Under the pieces are notes generated by a model. The model saw only the letters and a program-made list of their open reading frames with translations. It was not told the DNA's origin and did not search any database. From positions 9,463,187-9,527,186 of the forward strand of contig JAZBQD010000027.1 in assembly GCA_036583965.1 (NCBI GenBank): a stretch of DNA of 64,000 bases. The letters are read 5' to 3'. The position numbers and the translations under genes were made by a program. Shown here one piece after another: positions 11,801 through 23,325 of this stretch. Numbering within the stretch: the stretch's first letter is position 1; the number at the start of each line of letters is the position of its first letter. This stretch comes from Prunella strophiata. Its lineage: Eukaryota; Chordata; Aves; Passeriformes; Prunellidae.

Positions 11801-14800
11801 CATCTCGACAAGTCAATAAATAATGGTGAATAAAAATATAAACATTTAATTAATTTATTCATATTCCTGAGGAAACCAGATGCATACCATGAATATTAAT
11901 TTCTCAAATTTAGGCTCTATTTCCAGCAGAGCCCCTACTTCTGACAGCAGATTCAGGGATGAACCCATTTAGAGTACATGTCTCCTGACACTGAGCTGTT
12001 TACTTCAGGCTCTGGTTACCTTCCATGACCTATTGCTCTTTCTGCCCTCCAAAAAGCCCAGAAAACCAGTGTGAAGATACTGCAGATATGCATCTTCTGA
12101 CCTTTCTGCATTTGCAAATCTACTGCAATGTCCAGTTCTCGTGACCACATGGCAACCCACATATTTCATTTAAAAATGTGAAGGCTGCAGCCCTCGTGAT
12201 ATCAAAATAGTTTTGAAACATAACCCTGAAGATTAAAAATGACAAACAGAAAATCTATCCAAAGGCACTAATTACAAATACCATGCTAAACATTAGCTTT
12301 CTGGAAGCTGTGCCTCATTGTTTTGGCACTCTCAGTTACTGGTATGAGTAGTCCTACAAGCCAATGAGACTAGATTTAAGTAGTTGTCAACTGATTTGCA
12401 GAAAGTAGTCCTTAAGAAAGCTAAGAGCCAAAAAGTATTCATAAAAGAACTGGAAGGGAGGAAATTATGTAGGATAATGGTAAGTAATGAGATCTCTCAT
12501 CACATCGACCAGCCAGAACTCTACTCATTCCAGGCCATTTATAGGTTGTTTGTTTATTTTTTTACATTACCACTTACAAATTAAAAATAACTTAAAACTC
12601 AAGATTTTAGACCTATACCCTAGAGGACTCTTATCTTTCCTTTCCTTTTCTTTTTAACTTCTTTGAAAATGTCATTCTGAGGCTGACAGCCTATTAGTTT
12701 ATATTATTTTGGGTTTTGTGGAATTTCCTTATTTCAGTGCACATTCCTCACAGCAACTCCACTGCCTGGCAAACATTCTTGTAGTCCCATATTAACTCAT
12801 AAATACAAACTTTCCCTACATGTCCTTCAAGTGACAGTTCACCCTTAGCACAAGCACAGCTATGCTCTGTTATGATACTGAACAGCAGCATTCATGAAAC
12901 TCCCTCTCTCCCTCCCAGGACTTCCTCCACTCAGAAATATCAGATAACCAAGCAGAAAACACCCACAACACGAGCCCTTTGCTAAGTCTGTCATTATAAA
13001 AGGCAGTGAGTGAACTGTTCAGTTTTCACAGGAATTTAGGTTTTCCTGGGCACCTCAGAGTTTATGAACATGTCAAGCTAAGATAATGTGCACATAGCTT
13101 GAAGATCTGTGGCTAAGCTGCCCTGTAATCACACCACGTTACTAACAAAGCCCCTGGACATCCCTTTGAGTTGAATCTGAGTCCAATGAAAAATGTGAGA
13201 GAAGTAACTTTATCTTCCACACTTATCTCCATGAAGGTATGAGGCCTGCAAAGATGATTCCATATGTGTCCGTAACTGGCTGACAGACTGGGAGTGGGAC
13301 AAAAGTGGAGAAAACCACTGTAAGGATAAATGTGTTCCATACAGTGAGGTAAGAAAACCTGATCAACTGAAGCAGAAAATATGGCATAAGGGGTTTTTTG
13401 CCTGAATATACAGGAGTAAAATGCCATCAGTGAATTATTTTTACTTCAGCAGTTTCAAGCCATCCCTACATCAGACTTTTTAAGTATATACATTTTCAGA
13501 TATTCATTTTTATGTACTCACTGTAGGTAGACACACATTTAGTTAATTCATTCCACTTGTGAAACAAAACTCCAAGGAATACTGATATTTTAACCCAGTG
13601 GGATTCAGAAAGTAAAAGATAAATGAACTTTGTTCATACAGAGACACTAGGATGCATTTCATAAGGTTCCTTATACAGTATGGGGCTCTACACCCCTCTG
13701 TCTTTTTAAATTGGAATGTTCATTCCCAAACCACTGAGGAATTTTTAAGGTTTTCTTGCCTGTTGGGTATCTTTGCCCTTTTCTCTATTTTACCTTGTCC
13801 TTCTCCATCCCATCTTTCTGAGAATGTTTAATGGTTGGGATAACTAATTTTATGAGCAAAAGTGTATGAAATGAGAACTGACAAGTCTTAGAGAAGCAAG
13901 GCTACCTGGAACCTGGTCTACAGACTTTTCCAGAGTCAGGCAGGATTTTTCTAGTGACTCAAGTAAGTTTGGCATCAGAGTGGTATAGTACAGTTCAAAA
14001 GTGTATTTGAATGTTTTTAACAGTTGAACTTCACTGAGTCCATGAAAAACTGCCCAAATTGAAGAAGTAAATGAAATTTAGGTGAAGTGCTTAGGGACTG
14101 GTTGTAAGGCTTACAGATTCATTATTTGGAATTCAGTTCAAGTGCATGTACTTCCAGAAGTCAGTTCAGCAACTGATATAAGTGGAAAACACAGTCCAGT
14201 TCGTGCTGGATTACTGTATGCCTTGCAAAAGTGACACTAATCAGCAGACTCAGGAAGGTGGCCAAAAACAAATGGGCTGTGGAAACTTACAGCTTAGTTT
14301 CCCAGATGTGCTAAATCATCAGTAGTTCCAGATGAAGTGAAAAACAAAATTATAATCTCCATAAATAATCTCCAGTCTCTGTTCAAGCTGTCCCTGTTTC
14401 AGAGATAGGAGTTTTTAACCTTGAGTTCCCTTGCACTTATTTCTTAAAGAAAATATACCATCTGCAGGGAAAAACATGCAGCAAATTCCGAAGGTCTTAT
14501 CACTTGAAGCCAGGCACAGCTATGCCTTAACTAAATGGAACCACACCCTAAAGAACCCATGTTTTTCACCAAAAATAGGCTTGCATGGTAAGTAATCATA
14601 AAGATGAAATTTCTGCAGAGAAATTAAAAAACACACATTTCCCATAAGAAGATTATATGATATACAAACACTAGACTGCCTTGGTTTGGACTGAACTCAT
14701 GGAAGGGTTCTCTCATGTCAGAACACTGTAGACAGTTCATTTTTCCACACAGATGAGAAATTAGCAGTCCCTACATGTGAGGTATGCAAGTGGTTCTAAA

Positions 14801-17365
14801 GCCCATTTGGGACAACTACTGAATAAAAATAAAAAAAAAAAAAAATGCTGAATATTAAGGATGCACAACTGACCAACTGGCCAGGTTTTAGCCTTGTCAT
14901 TATTCTCCCAGTTGGGTGCTCCCCAAGCAATGTTAATGCATAGACCAGGACATTTTCCAAGAAGGTAAAGAGTCAGAATCCTTTGCAGGAATTTAGGAAT
15001 ATGTTGGGGAAAGAGGCTGTGTGCTCCATGTGTTTGCTGCAGCATTCTGATTATTCTGTGATCTTTAAGCAGAATTAGGAGGAAAGTAAAAATAAAATTA
15101 CCAATTTAGCAAGTAGAAAAGCACAAACACATTATAGAACCTGTGGGACACCTTGGTGTATACAGGTCTCTTGCATAAAGACCTAAACAAACCCATGTGA
15201 CAGGCTTTAATACTTTCTGGAATGATCAGCTAAAAGCAGGTAGAAATTCAGAACTGCACAGGAGCTGGAAGAAAATATCTAATGCTACTTAAAATCACAG
15301 GAATAGTGGGAAAGAAAGAGCTAAAATCTGCCTGCCCTGAGAAAACAAGGAAAGAATTAGATGGAGGAGCTTTCCTATTCTGACCCTGCTCCCAGTGCAT
15401 CATCCACCCTCCATACTCTTTCTCCAGCACCTGCAGCATCCATGGTGCAAGCCCTGGCTAGAGATGGTATGAGCTGAAAAGCTGTTTTACAGACTACAGA
15501 GTCTTTGGGCCTATTTGAAATACACTTTGCATTATTCATAAAGGATAGTTTTTTAAGGCAAAAGACAACGTAATTTTTTGCTTATGGGGACACAGGGAAG
15601 AACCTGTTGTCAAAAATACCTGGAACAGAAGGAAGACAATATATACCAAATTTAATTTCTGCATAATGGACTTAAATGTGGATTTTTTTTTTTCCCCCAC
15701 ACAGAGCAGCTTCCATGCAGAATTATCCCAGCACAAAGACAGGGCACTGCTCTGAGATTCAGTGTCAGATATTTGTATGAGCTAGTAATGGTGGTAAACC
15801 AGCAGAGCATCCAGGAATTACAGCAATAAGATAAACACTGTAGGAAACAGCATCAGGGGCAAGGACTACTTGTACTATTACAGATAAAACAAAGCTTCCA
15901 TCAGAGAGATGCTGGTGATGTGGCCAAGGTGAATCAGTCAGCAACAGAGCCCAGTGGTGCTGCTGCCAGGCCCACAGTTTCAGTTACTGACACTCCTACT
16001 CCTTAATTTTCAAGGCTTCTACTCCTGCCACCACTCCCATCTCCAATCTCATTCTTAGCTTGGCCTCTGGGAGTACCTGAAGTTTCCTTTTCGGAAACAG
16101 AAAAGATTGAACTTCAACCACAAACACGTGGAAGAAATGCAGGCAATATAAAGTGTACAAAGTGCCTGCTTTGTGTCTGGACATGATAACTTTTAAACTA
16201 ATATTCTTCAGACAAACTCAAGCTGGGCGGGCAGAACGTTGTCACAATGTGAGCTCAGCAAACAAACAGTATCTTTGTTGTGTGGTTGACAGGTCCTATG
16301 ACACAGAACTTACAAAATGCTATAGTAGCAAGAACTTGATAAGGGTACAAGAAGCTGCAATTTGCAGTTTATTGAGCCAGAGAGGCCATTGCCCCACTGG
16401 AAAAAGCACCTTGGAAGCTTGACAAAAACTTACTTTCTTCAAGCAGTTGCTACATTATGTCTCTTCTCTTTGCCTGTGAGGTCCTGCCCGGCCATGAAGT
16501 ACATTGCAGCAGGCACAATGAGATCCCTCGGAGCTGTGACTCCACTGGGCTGTCTCTGGCCTGTAAATAAAAAGATTCCTGTATTCAAAGCACTATCTGG
16601 CACTTTCAGCACTACTCAGATTTCAAGGCATGTCAGAGTGTCCTGACATGCTACAAGTTGTAAAGGCTCTCACACACAGCTTTTAACTGTCAGCCCCAGA
16701 GAGCTGCTGGGCTGTCAGCCCCAGGGTGGAAACAAAGGGCAGCTGTTGATCCCTGCATTTTGTGTAACCACTTGCTCTCAAAACAGGCAAATTACTTTTG
16801 CCAGTTGTGGGACTGGGTAACATTTTCAGACATCTCAGAAGAGATGAAGCATAGCACACAACAAGACAATAAATTACTCCAGACAATGTTTTTATATCCT
16901 GGTACCAATTTTTAAAAAGTGATAAATGTTTTTCAATTTGATACAAACTGATGTTAATTCAATTCTATTTAAATGTAATTGAGGCATTTCTTATTTGACA
17001 CACAGATGTATGCAAATGGGACTGACATGTGCCAGAGTATGTGGGGGGAGTCATTTAAGGTGAGCGAATCCTCGTGCCTCTGCTTGCAAATGAACAAGAA
17101 GGACTCCATTGCAATCAAGTATCTCCTCTCCAAAAGCTCAGAGGAAAGCTCCAGCAGCAGCAGCAGCAGCAGTGAGGAGCGTGCCTGCCAAAAGAAACTC
17201 CTGAAGTTCAAGAAACTAAAGCAAAAGGAAGGTGAACAGACAAGATAAATGCCAGTGGGTGTATGTCAGCACAAGAGAAATCGTGGTGGAGGCTGGGCTT
17301 GGGGCATCATGCCAGCCTGCTTTATCCCTTCCTTTCTGGAACATAATAAATCAATGGCTGGTTCT
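5835..17365 (+). CDS. RBP: Riboflavin-binding protein (egg white/yolk vitamin carrier), six exons
   Basis: Secreted carrier that binds riboflavin and loads it into egg yolk and white; the fold is shared with folate receptors and retbindin. CDS segments: 6758-6896, 7616-7715, 8812-8940, 13237-13348 and 17006-17248; all junctions are GT/AG and stay in frame, giving 240 residues (chicken 238). Residues 1-17 (MLRFVITLLVVITSSTC) are a signal peptide, leaving mature Gln18 as in chicken. The Cys-rich ligand domain spans about 22-190 and keeps Tyr92 and Trp173, which correspond to the flavin-stacking Tyr75 and Trp156 of mature chicken protein. An acidic phosphoserine region (202-218) is followed by a basic C-terminal tail that is more lysine-rich than in chicken. 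The sequon at residue 53 is lost (Asp), the one at Asn164 is kept, and a new Asn-Asp-Thr occurs at 105. The first exon (about 5835-5885) is non-coding. No damage is visible. Confidence 0.95.
6739..6896 (+). CDS. RBP: RBP exon 2: leader end, signal peptide and mature N-terminus
   Basis: Acceptor CCATACAG precedes 6739, and the donor is T|GTAAGA at 6897. Nineteen untranslated bases precede the ATG at 6758 (context GAACAATGC). It encodes the 17-residue signal peptide and mature residues 1-29, ending one base into a Ser codon. Confidence 0.93.
7616..7715 (+). CDS. RBP: RBP exon 3: first cysteine cluster, lost glycosylation site
   Basis: Acceptor CCCAACAG; donor TC|GTAAGT. It encodes residues 47-80 from the Ser-Ser-Cys-Cys motif. 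Chicken Asn36 (mature numbering) is Asp here (residue 53), followed by Phe-Thr, so the first N-glycan of chicken RBP cannot be attached. Confidence 0.93.
8812..8940 (+). CDS. RBP: RBP exon 4: ligand-domain core with a new sequon
   Basis: Acceptor ACCACAG; donor TG|GTAGGT. It encodes residues 80-123, including the folate-receptor-type motif FYRCSPHAARWI with flavin-contact Tyr92. Residues 105-107 read Asn-Asp-Thr, a potential N-glycosylation site absent from the chicken protein as I recall it. Confidence 0.93.
9737..9768. repeat. Polypyrimidine (CT-rich) microsatellite in RBP intron 4
   Basis: An imperfect run of ct/ccct units on the plus strand. Such mirror-like purine/pyrimidine tracts can vary in length. 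Confidence 0.7.
13237..13348 (+). CDS. RBP: RBP exon 5
   Basis: Acceptor ATGAAG (weak, non-pyrimidine next to AG) and donor GAG|GTAAGA. It encodes residues 123-160 with Cys127, Cys133, Cys151 and Cys155 and the conserved NWLTDWE segment. It is preceded by the longest intron of the gene (4.3 kb). Confidence 0.93.
17006..17248 (+). CDS. RBP: RBP exon 6: flavin-stacking Trp, polyserine tract and C-terminus
   Basis: Acceptor CACACAG; stop TAA at 17246-17248. It encodes residues 161-240: the Asn-Gly-Thr sequon at 164, Trp173, then the acidic/phosphoserine segment with nine consecutive serines (208-216) between two Glu-Glu pairs. In chicken this segment is heavily phosphorylated and needed for uptake by the oocyte receptor. 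Confidence 0.94.
   Translation: MYANGTDMCQSMWGESFKVSESSCLCLQMNKKDSIAIKYLLSKSSEESSSSSSSSSEERACQKKLLKFKKLKQKEGEQTR
17345..17350 (+). terminator. RBP: RBP poly(A) signal
   Basis: AATAAA 97 bases after the stop codon, followed by a T-rich stretch (about 17365-17390) suitable as a downstream element. A short 3' UTR of about 110 bases is implied. Confidence 0.65.
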
Positions 17366-19254
17366 ATTAATCTTTCTCTGGCGTTTTTGCATCTGCATCA
17401 CAAAGCTCCAGGCAGGCTAGCACAGGTGTAATCTTGTGACTTGAACTGCACAGCTACAGGCCTGAAGGAAACATCCAGGGGTTGACTTTCAAAGAGAAGA
17501 GGCACAGGCAGCCCCTGCTGACTTAAGGTGGAACAGTGAGAACTAGAGACCTCTGGAAGGTCATGCCTGCCAGTAATGCACCAGATCTTCAACCCAAACA
17601 CTTCATTAGCACAGGCACACAGCACTCCTGTCATGAGTTACTCTGAGCCTGGGTCTGCTCAGATAAAGAAGAAATCTTCAGGGAGCCTGGCTACTGACCA
17701 CTGCAAATGTATTTATTTTGAATCTTAAAAACAGGTCTTTATAGTGTCCTGCATAAATCCCTGGATCCAAACATTGTCAGTACACACCATGCACAGTCTG
17801 TTGCACAAGACTTTTACCTTAAGCAAAAGTAGTAGAAAAGTCTCCTACAATATCAGTTTCAAGCATAATTAAGTGAAATTATTCCCAATGAATTATTCCA
17901 AACATAATGATCTCTGAGAAACCAAAGTATCAGGGACAGCTCCAGTCAGGTCTCTCCCATCAGTAATTCTGTTTCCCAGCATCACTGTTGAAGTCAAACT
18001 AAAAATCTGCACCAGTCCCAGAGGGATTTTTCAGGTAAAAATGAATGAAATCCTGCTTTCAGTTATGCATCCATACTTCCTCTGACATCACTGCAGAGTG
18101 GACAACAGGTCTGTGACATTCTGTACAGTTTTTTGCAATGCCATCACCACAGAAACCATGAGAAGGGTTGAATTTGGGGGTCACATTATCATATTGTGAA
18201 AATCAGCATCATCTTGGTGCTTCCAAAGGATCTGATTGCCTTACAGCATTTAAGGATCTGTTCCACAGTTAAAACAATGACTTGGCAGGTCCTCTGTAAC
18301 TGAGAGAATTTTAAAAATCTAGCACACTTTCTTCACTGAGCTGTTTATTTATTGGAATGGTTTCACACAGCTGCAAAAGTAATGCTAAACCCATTAGGTC
18401 ATGCTCTGCTTCCAACCAGCTTCTCAGTACACTTAACAATAGACTAATTCCTACCAGCACTGAATTGTTTTCAGAATGATACTTTGCCACATCTGTATTT
18501 TGTGCTAACTCAATTTGTCAGTTCTACTGTTAGGAAATAAAGAACAAGAATTTAGTCTTCTGTAAAGCTCTGATAGTCCTTTTCCCCCCTGTTTCACTAA
18601 CTCTGTTCTTTCCTGTCTTACACCTGAATCAGAGCAGAAATTTTCCTGCATTTTATTTTGCTATGCTCAAAATTCAAGAATTAATTATCCCCTCTCACTG
18701 TCATAACACCAAATTTTTCTGTATCACCATGGACAAACATTTTCTTCATGTTTTTTGTTAAGTATAGCACAATTGTTTCTGCCTGTGTCTCTGCTCTTTT
18801 TCTTCCCATTTCACTTTTTTCTCTTTATTCTGACTAAATTACTCTTGAAACCACTCTCAACAAACAACTCCTCCATGGTTAGTTTCAGGATGACCCATAA
18901 GACTGGTTATTGCATGCTTTTGAAGAACATTGGGTTCTACAGCAAGATAAAGGACCAAGAAAGATCATTTTGCTCCTATCCATAACTTTCCTGCTGACTC
19001 ATGATGCATCCTAAGCAAACCATTTAACTCTTTTGTGACCCAAATAATTTTGCAGAGCTACCATATTTCCTCTAGGTCATCTCACTTCTAGGACAAAAAT
19101 TCAAGAACTTCTCAGCTGTCCCTATTGGACAGTTTTCCACTCTACAGCTCCCTTGTCCCAGAGGTGTGAACAGTGATCTTAGCTCTCCGGCTCATTGCTT
19201 TGCACTCACTTGTGTTACAAAAACTTCACATGAATATGCCAATCTTCTTAAGCC

Positions 19255-19390
19255 ACTGTTGCTCTGTCTAGTTGCTTTATATACACAGTAATTTACACCC
19301 TAAACAACCTTTGTGATACTCAGAAATGCTATCAGTGGATATTTTACATTTACAGAAAGACTAGGATAACTCAGGTAAAGCATAATGAAA
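19255..19390. repeat. MIR-like ancient SINE fragment
   Basis: The order of short matches (a TATATAcA-like start, 'ttttacatttacagaaaga' and 'ataactcaggtaaag') resembles the middle of the MIR consensus. The copy is strongly decayed, so this is a tentative family call by eye. Confidence 0.35.
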
Positions 19391-20617
19391 AATGACACAA
19401 ATGGCTAAAAAACAGATCACAGCAATACACGGTGAAGGTAACCAGGGAAAAGAAAGACCCAAGTTCCTGGTGGCTGCAGACATCCCCAGCTAATGCTGCC
19501 TGATGAGGTAGGTGCCTCTATGTATCACAGCCCAAAAGCATGTCCTGCCTCTGGAGCCACACTGGGCCAGACCACTGAAATGCCTCCATATTTAGTGACT
19601 CTAGACTTTACTAAGACCTTTACTAAAATGTCACAATGGTAGTCAAATGCTTTGGGAAATAGGTTGGGAATAATTCCTACACCAATCTGAGGAAACAGAT
19701 TTAAAACTCTTATCAATAAACTAAACTGCCTTATCAACAAGACAGTGTTGATAAAAATTAAAATTATTGCCAATTATTGACTTATTTACAACCTGGCTAA
19801 GAATCAACTTTTGTACTGTTCTACCTGGGCCTGGTGTCATGTTAACCAGCTAAGCTGGGTCATCCTGATTGTTCTGTTTATTTAATTTTATTTCCTTAAA
19901 CATTGGCAGAATACTGTGAATCTTCTGAAATTTCACTGACATGCCAGGATTTCTTACAAATGAGATCTCTCATGACAGATCTGTTAGAGCTCTTTAGTAT
20001 ATGTTATCTTAGCCTACTGTTTTAAAATTATGAATATGAGTGATGATGATGATGAACCTCATCCTTAATTGCTTGCAGACTGAAAAGGATTCCATCATAC
20101 TTCTGTAATACAAATGCTTCATCCAGCATATATTTCAATACTAAGCATTATTAAGAAAACTTGACCACTGTTCCTTGTGCCGTTGCAAGGCTTTCTTCCT
20201 CAGGCCACAACTTCCTGTAGAACCTTTAGAGTCCTCATTCTATTTTTATGGTTCATAAATCTCCACAGATATTGATTGATATAGTCTTCCTTTTTAAAAA
20301 ATAATAAACATCAGCAATTATGACCTTTTCAACTTCTATTGCATTTTTCATGTGCAAGTTTCACTCAAAATATTTTATAAATATTCATTATTCATCAAAA
20401 TATACCTGAGAGGAAAATAAGTAGTGAGAAGCAAACTGTATCAGTGGGAGAGAGTCAAAAAGAGACTTATCTGATCACTGCAAGTATTGCAGAACTAGGA
20501 CTAGCACAGACAAGTTGCAGTGTTTTTTCACATCACAAATGAAGCTGCACTTTGTAAGATAAACCTTAGAAAAAGTTATTATGTTAATTATCATGCAAAA
20601 GTTATTATGTAAAAATT

Positions 20618-20680
20618 ATAGAATCACAGAATTGTTCAGGTTTGAAAAGGCCTCTAAGATCATTGAGCCTGATGTTCTGG
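20618..20680 (-). mobile_element. CR1 LINE 3'-end fragment
   Basis: 'tagaatcacagaat' followed by 'ggtttgaaaaggcctctaag' and 'atcattgagcct' is the reverse complement of the usual CR1 3' terminus, so the element points to the minus strand. It is short and diverged. Confidence 0.65.
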
Positions 20681-21867
20681 GTTTTTATGAAATAAAATAG
20701 TGCAAAAAGCCTGAACATCCAAAAACCAAAACAAATTATTAAACCATGCATTTCCATGGACCTTGAAGGATAATGAAATTATACAAAATATAATCATTGC
20801 ACTATATAAGACATATAATGTCAAACAGGCTAATTTGCCTTGCTGAGAGACAACCAGCCCAAAGAGAAAGATATAGATTAGATCTGGCTTTTTAAGTTTT
20901 TGATAACATTTGATATAATATTCTGATAAGCAACTGGAGAAAACCAAAGTGCTAGTGAAATCACCATAATCAAATCAATCACAATCATCAAATCACTTGC
21001 TTAAAAATACATTAAAAGCTTACTATGAGTATGTTGTCATTAAACTCAGGCAGATCTTCTGTTAGTAATCCCTAAGGATCTGTTCTCATCCAGTCAACCC
21101 TTATGTTTTCCTAAACCATGAAGTAGAGCTTTTGCAGGCACTTTGAAGGACAAGATTAGAATAAAAATGATCTTTCTATCCAAAGAACTAGACCAAGCCT
21201 CCAAAGCTGAAATTCTAAAAAGGGAGATGAAAAATGCTTGTGCTGATGAAAGGTAAACCATTGGAAAAAATTATCCAGGAAAACACATGGCAAAGCAACA
21301 GCAGAGCAGCCAAGGAGTTGGGATGCATAGCAGCAACCTTTGCCATTTACAGCTGAAATGTTACACTGTGGAAGAAGGTTTGATCTTTTAAAGTTTCAGT
21401 GTATGCAGAGCCCTGGAAGTCCTGACTCACCCAGCAAGCAGATGCAGGACCTACAGGCATCCTACTGACAGTTACTCAGAGCTGGTGACGTATCTCACAT
21501 TCCTCTGAGGCTGCTGCTTCTGGAATGACCCCACTGCATCACACAGGCTCTGGAATGTGGTGGGTATCAGGCAGAGTTTAACTCTATCCATCTTCCCACT
21601 GAAATCAGCTCACAAGCTCTGTCAACAGCAGTGCAGTATGTTCCAAGAGAACAAACATTCTCATGGTATATATCTAATGACTATATAATTTAAAAGGAAT
21701 GAAATTAGCTGAATTTATGCTAATTTTCTGTGTGCACAGAACATGTGCACATTTTCTGTGCATATTTTCCTTCCTTTTTTTCTGTTCCAAAGGTTTGCAT
21801 AACTTGGAGTTATTTTAAAAAATGCCACATGCTTCAGACAGCTCATGTCTATTGTACGTTTGCTCCA

Positions 21868-21965
21868 CTTTATTATCCAAGGAAACATTGAGATTTAGAC
21901 AAGAAGAGTTAAGTAAAGAGTCCAAAAAGCATTAGGGTTTGGATTACAATTTGAACCATTGCCAG
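21868..21965. repeat. MIR-like ancient SINE fragment
   Basis: 'tttattatccaaggaaacat' followed by 'agagttaagtaaagagtcc' and a later 'ttgaacca' keeps the order of blocks in the MIR core consensus. Highly diverged, so tentative. Confidence 0.4.
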
Positions 21966-23289
21966 CCTTTACTAATGGCAAGACTGAATTCCCCCATGCC
22001 TGAAGACTGATAATTCTCAAGCACAACTCATTTTTCCTTTGGCAAAAAAACCCCAAAACCCTGCGCCTTTGATACAGTCACCTAAGAGAGCAGATCTAAT
22101 TCAGTGTGAAGCTGCAGGTCAGCTCCAGACTATAGTGAAAAAAGACCCAAGCTATGAAATCAATCATCTGCTTCAAATAAGTGTGAGGACACAGTTAGGA
22201 TCAGACCTCAACAGTCTGGCAGCTTTCAACATCTCCAAGATAAAGTTGCAGTGATTCCCTACTACTGAGATTTATCTTCACAGAGAAATGAGGGAGGAAA
22301 GTCTCCCTCCTAAAAGCATATCTCTCCTGCCTCTGTTTGACACCAACTGCTGTCCAAGTTCCAGTATTCTTTTGGCCTCCTTCCTTGGAAATGCAGAGAG
22401 GTCTCTGTGGAGCTCGCCTTGGTTCCCCTCTCAGACAGCTGTGACTAATTCAATGTTCAAGCTCTTGAGTTAATTCTCTCATTAGATCACTTTCCTTCTT
22501 CATGGAATAATTATTCCCACGGGAGAAATGAGGAAGACTGAAACAATATTGTGCTAGTATCTGACACACTGCATCCAGGATGTTTATTTTAAATCAAATT
22601 GCCTGGAATTGATCCAGATCTATGGCTTAAACACAAGAATCTTGTAAGTGGTGGGGAACTGTAGCCATGCATGTTACACAACATTCCCCATTTCACTGGA
22701 ATTCCTCCAAACTTCCTGCTAGGTAAGTGCACCTAGAGCACAAACCTCTCCACACAAGTAGGTCAGGTGACACAATTCTTTCATTGCTGGGGCATAGTTT
22801 AGGACTGAACAAGGTGGTTTGCCTTGTTTTATTATTTTTTTATCTCACACCAATCCCTTTTCCACCCAATCCTATCATGAAGGTGAAGCCTGGAGCACAC
22901 AGTAGTGAAATATTGCCAGTGCTCCTGAAATCACAAGCCAATATCTGTGCATTACTCACTGGGAATGTCACATTCCCTCTGAAACCTCCTGTGGCTCAGA
23001 TGTGTTCCCCAATTTTGCTGCCTGGCTCCCCAGGGCATGGCTGATCACTGGAGGGGGCAACACCTCCCTCAACTGGATGCCAGCAAAGCCTGTGCTGCAG
23101 CACGTTTGGTGGGATGTGTTCTCAATCCCCGCTTCAAGAGTGTTAAACCTCTCTGGACTGACAACTCTGACACCAGGCTGTCACCTTAACGCCACCTTTA
23201 CCTCAAGCCACATTACGGTGAAAATAGTAAATACTTAGTAACGAATTTCAAAACAGAGAAAAAAATTCACAAAGGCTTCCAAAGATGGC

Positions 23290-23325
23290 AGAGGGGCGGA
23301 GAGGGGCGGGGAGGGGCAGAGTGAG
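23290..23325. repeat. GC-box mini-array (gaggggcgg units)
   Basis: Three to four tandem 9-10 bp units of the form gaggggcgg/gaggggcag occur in otherwise AT-rich intergenic DNA. Each full unit contains an Sp1-type GGGGCGG core. There is no CpG island around it. Confidence 0.6.
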
